From an uncultured Clostridia bacterium (lineage in GTDB: Bacteria > Bacillota > Clostridia > Christensenellales > Aristaeellaceae), in the NCBI GenBank assembly GCA_934636105.1, contig CAKTZR010000004.1, positions 62,001-126,000 on the forward strand: DNA of 64,000 bases, read 5' to 3'. This document shows positions 60,153-64,000 of this stretch, piece after piece. The notes below the pieces were generated by a model that was not told the DNA's origin, searched no databases, and worked only from the letters and a program-made list of their open reading frames with translations. Every line of letters begins with the position of its first letter. The first letter of the stretch is position 1. The translations under genes were made by a program, and so were the position numbers.

Positions 60153-61376
60153 ATGGGAAAGAATGCTATCGTCGGCCAGAGCGGCGGCCCGACGGCCGTC
60201 ATCAACGCCAGCCTGGCCGGCGTGTTTCAGGCCTGCGTGATGCGCGGCGCGGATCGCGTTTACGGCATGCTCAATGGTGTGGAGGGCCTGCTGGAAGAAC
60301 GCGTCGCCGACCTGACCGCGACGCTCGGCTCGTCGCTGGAGATCGAGCTGCTTAAGCGCACCCCGTCCTCGTATCTGGGCAGCTGCCGTTACAAACTGCC
60401 GGACAGCCTGACGCACCCGGAGGTTTACGAGAAGCTGTTTGCCATCCTCAAAAAGCTGGATATCGGCTACTTCTTCTACATCGGCGGCAACGACAGCATG
60501 GATACCATCTGCAAATTGAGCGATTATGCCAAACGCATGGGCAGCGACATCCGCTTCATGGGCGTGCCGAAGACCATTGACAACGATTTGATGTGTACCG
60601 ATCACACGCCGGGCTATGGTTCGGCGGCGAAATACATCGGCGTGGTGATGAAGGAAATCATCCGCGACGCGACGGTGTATGGCACGAATTACGTCACCAT
60701 TGTAGAAATCATGGGCCGCAACGCCGGATGGCTGACCGCTGCGGCGGCGCTGGCGCGCGGCGAGGACTGCGAGGGCGTGAACATGATCTGCCTGCCGGAA
60801 GTGCCGTTTAATGTGGAGCATTTCATTGATAAGGTGGAGCGGATGCAGCGGGAGAGCAAGTCCGTCGTCATCGCCGTCAGCGAGGGTGTGAAGCTGGAGG
60901 ATGGTCGTTATGTCTGCGAGCTTTCCGACGACGCGCACTTTGTGGATGCGTTCGGCCACAAGAGCCTGACCGGCACGGCGCGCTATCTGGCTAACCACGT
61001 GGCGGGGAAGCTCAAGACCAAGACTCGTTCCATCGAGCTTTCCACGCTCCAGCGCTGCGCGGCGCACGTTTCCAGCCGCACGGATATCACCGAAGCCTAT
61101 CAGGTTGGCGGCGCGGCGGCAAAGGCGGCGTTTGAAGGACACACGGGCGAGATGATTGCGCTCGAACGCATCTCCAACGATCCGTATCAATGCACGACGC
61201 GGACGGTGGATATCCACAAGATTGCCAACTTTGAAAAGAAAGTGCCGCTGGAGTGGGTCAACGCCTATCACACGGACATGGGGCCGGAGTTTCTGCAATA
61301 TGCCCGCCCGCTGATTCAGGCGGAGCTGACCCCGGTCTACATCGACGGCCTGCCGAGACATATTTTTATGAAGTAA
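60153..61376 (+). CDS. pfp: 6-phosphofructokinase, predicted PPi-dependent
   Basis: Phosphorylates fructose 6-phosphate in glycolysis. It has 407 residues, longer than the 320-residue ATP enzyme. GGNDS (111-115) stands where ATP-PFK has GGDGS, and PKTIDND (139-145) has Lys where ATP-PFK has PGTIDND; both changes point to pyrophosphate as donor, a reversible reaction that saves ATP. EIMGRNAGWLTAA and GTARYLANHVAGK are further family marks. GGAGG precedes the ATG. The PPi preference is by motif, not proof. Confidence 0.9.
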   Translation: MGKNAIVGQSGGPTAVINASLAGVFQACVMRGADRVYGMLNGVEGLLEERVADLTATLGSSLEIELLKRTPSSYLGSCRYKLPDSLTHPEVYEKLFAILKKLDIGYFFYIGGNDSMDTICKLSDYAKRMGSDIRFMGVPKTIDNDLMCTDHTPGYGSAAKYIGVVMKEIIRDATVYGTNYVTIVEIMGRNAGWLTAAAALARGEDCEGVNMICLPEVPFNVEHFIDKVERMQRESKSVVIAVSEGVKLEDGRYVCELSDDAHFVDAFGHKSLTGTARYLANHVAGKLKTKTRSIELSTLQRCAAHVSSRTDITEAYQVGGAAAKAAFEGHTGEMIALERISNDPYQCTTRTVDIHKIANFEKKVPLEWVNAYHTDMGPEFLQYARPLIQAELTPVYIDGLPRHIFMK

Positions 61377-61477
61377 CTCCTTCCGTCACGCCAAAGGCGT
61401 GACAACCTGCGGCGTTTTTCATCGTCTGAATCCGCCACAGGCGGCGACGATTTCAGAACGTCCCTCAAAGAGGGAGG
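61375..61477. repeat. Family A repeat, copy 12 (long form, left member of a pair)
   Basis: AACTCCTTCCG starts inside the TAA of the phosphofructokinase gene. It has CACGCC-AAA-GGCGTG, a middle CCGCC/GGCGG with ATCGTC/GACGAT stem, and TCCCTCAAAGAGGGAGG. Confidence 0.85.
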
Positions 61478-61510
61478 CATGGTTACGGATATAAGCGAAT
61501 ATTTGAGAGA

Positions 61511-61556
61511 AAAGCAACTTGGACATTTGCGAAAATGTTCGGGTTGCTTTTTCTTT
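61511..61556 (+). terminator. Terminator-like hairpin inside the copy 12/13 core
   Basis: AAAAGCAAC...GTTGCTTTTT with GACATTT/AAATGTTC pairing inside, followed by CTTT. It ends transcription of the phosphofructokinase gene from within the repeat pair. Confidence 0.78.
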
Positions 61557-61577
61557 GATGCGCTGATTATACCCAAA

Positions 61578-61625
61578 GGCTCCCTCTTGGAGGGAGCTGG
61601 CACGGCGAAGCCGTGACTGAAGGAG
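61578..61625. repeat. Family A repeat, copy 13 (inverted partner of copy 12)
   Basis: GGCTCCCTC-TTG-GAGGGAGC, CACGGC-GAA-GCCGTG, CTGAAGGAG. Confidence 0.85.
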
Positions 61626-61774
61626 TTTATTCAAAGCGCCGTTTATTTTGTGTTAAAGAAATCAAAATACGCGTCAAAATCCGGCAACATCGCTATGAAA
61701 ATCCAGCCCGGCCGCATAAAATAAGATATAGAACGGCTAACGGAAAACGGCCAAACAAAGGAGGAAATGTGTTT

Positions 61775-62395
61775 ATGCAAACGGGCAAAGCTGGGGGAGG
61801 GGGAACGCCCATGAACAAAGGCGGAATTGCGGGTGCGCTGGTGCGGCTCAACCACATCACGCACAGGGTTGTGCTGTTCATTGCGCAGGCTTCCATTTTG
61901 GCGATGGTGGCCATTGTGACGCTGACGGTCATTCTGCGCTACTGCTTCAACACGGGGCTGTCGTGGGCGGAGGAAGTGCCGCGCCTGCTGGTGACGGTGT
62001 TCGCCTTTATTGCCTGCGCCATCGGCGTGCGCGACCACATGCACGTCGCGGTCAACGCGATTTACAACAAGTTCCCGGTCGGGGGAACGGGGCGGAAGGT
62101 GCTCGACAACCTGACGGACGTCGTGGTGCTGCTGTGCGGCCTGTTCATGCTCATCAGCGGCGGCGCGCGCACGGCGAAGCTGTTCAGCCTGCCGGGCGTT
62201 CTGCCGATCACAGGCATTTCGACCGCGTGGCAGTATCTGCCGATTCCGGTCGCGGGCTTTGTGATGAGCTTTGACTCGATTCTCTTTCTGACGGGTATTG
62301 TATCCCGCGACGACCTGCTCTATTCCGAGCCGGAAGTGGATTTCACCGATGAAGCGGCCGTTGCCGCCATGACGAAGGAGGCGGAGACGAAATGA
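61775..62395 (+). CDS. dctQ: TRAP transporter small permease (second system)
   Basis: A 206-residue four-helix subunit. It has the DctQ pattern ILRYCFNTGLSWAEEVPRLLVTVFAFIACAIGVRDHMHVAVNAI (W-x-E-E motif) and an acidic C-terminal tail. AAAGGAGG lies ten bases before ATG 61775; an in-frame ATG at 61811 with AGGGGG upstream is a fair alternative and would drop the odd Gly-rich leader. It overlaps dctM by four bases (ATGA). Confidence 0.87.
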   Translation: MQTGKAGGGGTPMNKGGIAGALVRLNHITHRVVLFIAQASILAMVAIVTLTVILRYCFNTGLSWAEEVPRLLVTVFAFIACAIGVRDHMHVAVNAIYNKFPVGGTGRKVLDNLTDVVVLLCGLFMLISGGARTAKLFSLPGVLPITGISTAWQYLPIPVAGFVMSFDSILFLTGIVSRDDLLYSEPEVDFTDEAAVAAMTKEAETK

Positions 62396-63702
62396 CGACC
62401 GCGACATTGGCCGGTGTGATTTTGATTGGCGGATTTGTGCTTTTGCTGCTGCTGCGCGTGCCGATTTCCTTTGCCATGCTGCTGGCGACGCTGGGCAGCG
62501 CGCTGGTGACGGGAACGAATTTCTCCGTGCTGGTGCGCCAGATGGTGGATGGCGCGAACAACTTTTCGCTGCTCTCGATTCCGTTCTTCATCGTAATGGG
62601 CGAGTTCATGAGCGCGGGCGGCATTTCCGAAAAGATCGTCGATTTGGCGAATCTGGCGGTGGGCCGTTTCCGCGGCGGTCTGGCCTATGTGAACGTGCTG
62701 GACTCGATGTTCTTCGGCGGCATTTCCGGTTCGGCCGTGGCGGATGTTTCCTCGCTGGGCACGATCGTCATCCCGATGATGGTGAAGCAGGGCTATGACG
62801 AGGATTTTTCCGTCGGTCTGACCGTCACCACCGCTTGTCAGGGCGTGCTGATTCCGCCGAGCCACAACATGGTCATCTACGCCTTGGCGGCGGGCGGCGT
62901 ATCCATCGGCACGCTGTTCATGGCAGGCCTGCTGCCGGGTATTGCGCTGGGCGTGGGCATGATTGTCATGTGCATGCTGATGGCGAAGCGCTACAACTTC
63001 CCCAAGGGCGAGGGCGTGCCGAAAGGCGAAGGCGTCAAGATTCTGCTGCGCGGTATTCTGCCGATGATGACGCTGATCATCATCATGGTCGGCACGGGCG
63101 CGGGTGTGTTCACCGCGACGGAAGCTTCGGCCATCGCGTGCGTCTACACGATGTTCCTGTCGATGGTGGTTTTCCGCTCGGTGAAGCTGCGCGACGTGGG
63201 GCAGATTCTCAAAAACAGCCTTAAGACGCTGGCTATCGTCATGACGCTGCTGGCGACGGCGAAGGCGTTCGCCTACATGATGACCGAGCTGCGCATTCCG
63301 GCGGCCATCTCCAACGGCCTGCTGAGCATCACGGATAACAAGTACATCCTGCTGCTGATTATCAACGTGCTGCTCCTGCTGCTGGGCTGCTTTATGGATA
63401 TGGCGCCGCTGATTACCATCATGACCCCGATTCTCGTGCCCGTCGTGACGAATCCGGCCATCGGTATGGACCCCGTGCACTTCGGCGTGGTGATGATTTT
63501 CAACCTCGCCGTCGGCCTGTGCACGCCGCCGGTCGGCAGCGCGCTGTTCGTCGGCTGCGCTATCGGCAAGACCCCGATTGAGCGCACGGCCAAGAACATG
63601 ATGCCGCTGTATCTGACGATGGTTATCGTGCTCATGCTGGTGACCTACATACCGGATATTTCGTTGCTGCTGCCGCGGCTGCTGATGGGTTACGGCGCAT
63701 AA
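62392..63702 (+). CDS. dctM: TRAP transporter large permease (second system)
   Basis: A 436-residue twelve-helix subunit: LLLLLRVPISFAMLLATLGSALVTG, GISGSAVADVSSLGTIVIPMM, CQGVLIPPSHNMVIYALAAGG, and GLCTPPVGSALFVGCAIGK near the end. It is clearly related to, but distinct from, the DctM at 15.1-16.4 kb. The gene order here is Q-M-P, with P behind its own promoter, while the first system is P-Q-M. Confidence 0.93.
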   Translation: MTTATLAGVILIGGFVLLLLLRVPISFAMLLATLGSALVTGTNFSVLVRQMVDGANNFSLLSIPFFIVMGEFMSAGGISEKIVDLANLAVGRFRGGLAYVNVLDSMFFGGISGSAVADVSSLGTIVIPMMVKQGYDEDFSVGLTVTTACQGVLIPPSHNMVIYALAAGGVSIGTLFMAGLLPGIALGVGMIVMCMLMAKRYNFPKGEGVPKGEGVKILLRGILPMMTLIIIMVGTGAGVFTATEASAIACVYTMFLSMVVFRSVKLRDVGQILKNSLKTLAIVMTLLATAKAFAYMMTELRIPAAISNGLLSITDNKYILLLIINVLLLLLGCFMDMAPLITIMTPILVPVVTNPAIGMDPVHFGVVMIFNLAVGLCTPPVGSALFVGCAIGKTPIERTAKNMMPLYLTMVIVLMLVTYIPDISLLLPRLLMGYGA

Positions 63703-63772
63703 AGAAAAAGAAAAGCAGCGTCAAGAAAACGAAACGGAAATATACAAATTGAAGTAATATTTCGAATGTTTA

Positions 63773-63802
63773 TTGACAGAAACGCCGTTTGGCGTGTATA
63801 AT
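63773..63802 (+). promoter_or_regulatory. Promoter of the second dctP with a dyad in its spacer
   Basis: TTGACA (63773-63778), 18 bp, TATAAT (63797-63802). The spacer holds ACGCC-GTTT-GGCGT, a possible operator. Confidence 0.75.
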
Positions 63803-63923
63803 AACGTCAGACCAATACAAAAAAGAACGACGATTTTTGAAACAAAACGCAGGAAAGCGAATCTATCCGCACGGGACGAAACGATGTGCGGTGGAGAATA
63901 AAACAAAATGGAGGATTACCATC

Positions 63924-64000
63924 ATGAAGAAGCTGCTTACCCTTGCTGTCGCCGCCGCGATGACCCTGTCTGTTGCGGCCGCGAGCGCCACGACGCTCAA
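63924..64000 (+). CDS. Exported protein, probably TRAP binding protein (3' partial)
   Basis: Only 25 codons are in the window: a signal peptide MKKLLTLAVAAAMTLSVAAASA and TTLK. GGAGG lies before the ATG. Placement after dctQ-dctM and a strong promoter suggest DctP, but no binding-protein domain can be seen yet. Confidence 0.6.
   Translation, partial: MKKLLTLAVAAAMTLSVAAASATTL

Noticed and set aside
63721..63906. 61-codon minus-strand ORF upstream of the second dctP
   Set aside because: It lies across the promoter and leader of the plus-strand gene, and I see no convincing ribosome binding site or known motif in it.

Overview
The window (about 58% G+C, densely coded on both strands) comes from an endospore-forming, fermentative member of the Clostridia, probably an uncultured gut lineage. 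The evidence is two tandem alpha/beta-type small acid-soluble spore proteins, a yqfC-yqfD-phoH-pgpH-ybeY-cdd-era cluster, pyruvate formate-lyase with its activase, a phosphofructokinase carrying the PPi-type Lys motif, a one-chain GlyRS, TRAP and peptide uptake systems, and Gram-positive style ribosome binding sites with frequent TTG/GTG starts. I do not assign a genus. No recoding, prophage, insertion sequence, CRISPR array or rRNA gene was seen.

Layout. 1-5.9 kb: 3' end of glyS, a small membrane protein, then rimO-pgsA-cinA-recA. 6-13.4 kb: an Eis-like acetyltransferase; rlmA, a threonine aldolase and a degenerate metallo-beta-lactamase-fold protein; a minus-strand small-RNA candidate; murG-mgtE on the minus strand. 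13.6-19.6 kb: a long-form PRPP synthetase, a TRAP transporter (dctP-dctQ-dctM, minus) and a DUF3048 protein. 20-27.6 kb: an aminotransferase, a MATE exporter with a MerR-type promoter, a second small-RNA candidate, enolase and pflB-pflA. 27.7-32.1 kb: a GGDEF-REC-HD-GYP protein coupled to a 47-codon ORF, two ssp genes, tRNA-Gly(GCC), a secreted SH3-like protein and an acetyltransferase. 32.2-34.4 kb: purC-purB behind a PurBox. 34.5-41.8 kb: a receiver-like regulator without DNA-binding domain, then the sporulation/housekeeping cluster from yqfC to era. 42-47.8 kb: an XRE-desulfoferrodoxin-like fusion, two tandem SH3-like secreted proteins, an XRE-TPR regulator, an AEC transporter and a short conserved ORF. 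48-60 kb: peptide and amino-acid acquisition (cupin protein, C69 dipeptidase, polar amino-acid ABC system, M20 peptidase, divergent oppBCDF and oppA). 60.1-64 kb: pfp-type phosphofructokinase and a second TRAP system (dctQ-dctM, with a dctP cut by the window end).

The least explained material is between genes. Fourteen copies of a hairpin repeat (family A) sit after genes. Ten of them form five head-to-head pairs around short AT-rich cores, and several copies begin inside the preceding stop codon. Their stems differ between copies but stay paired. A second family (B) of GGGGC-NNN-GCCCC hairpins lies just upstream of four start codons, and two copies show compensatory stem changes. Other regulatory signals are a perfect PurBox, a MerR-type 19-bp-spacer promoter, a sigma-G promoter, a nested inverted repeat around the rimO promoter, and two free-standing transcription units with C-rich single-stranded segments.
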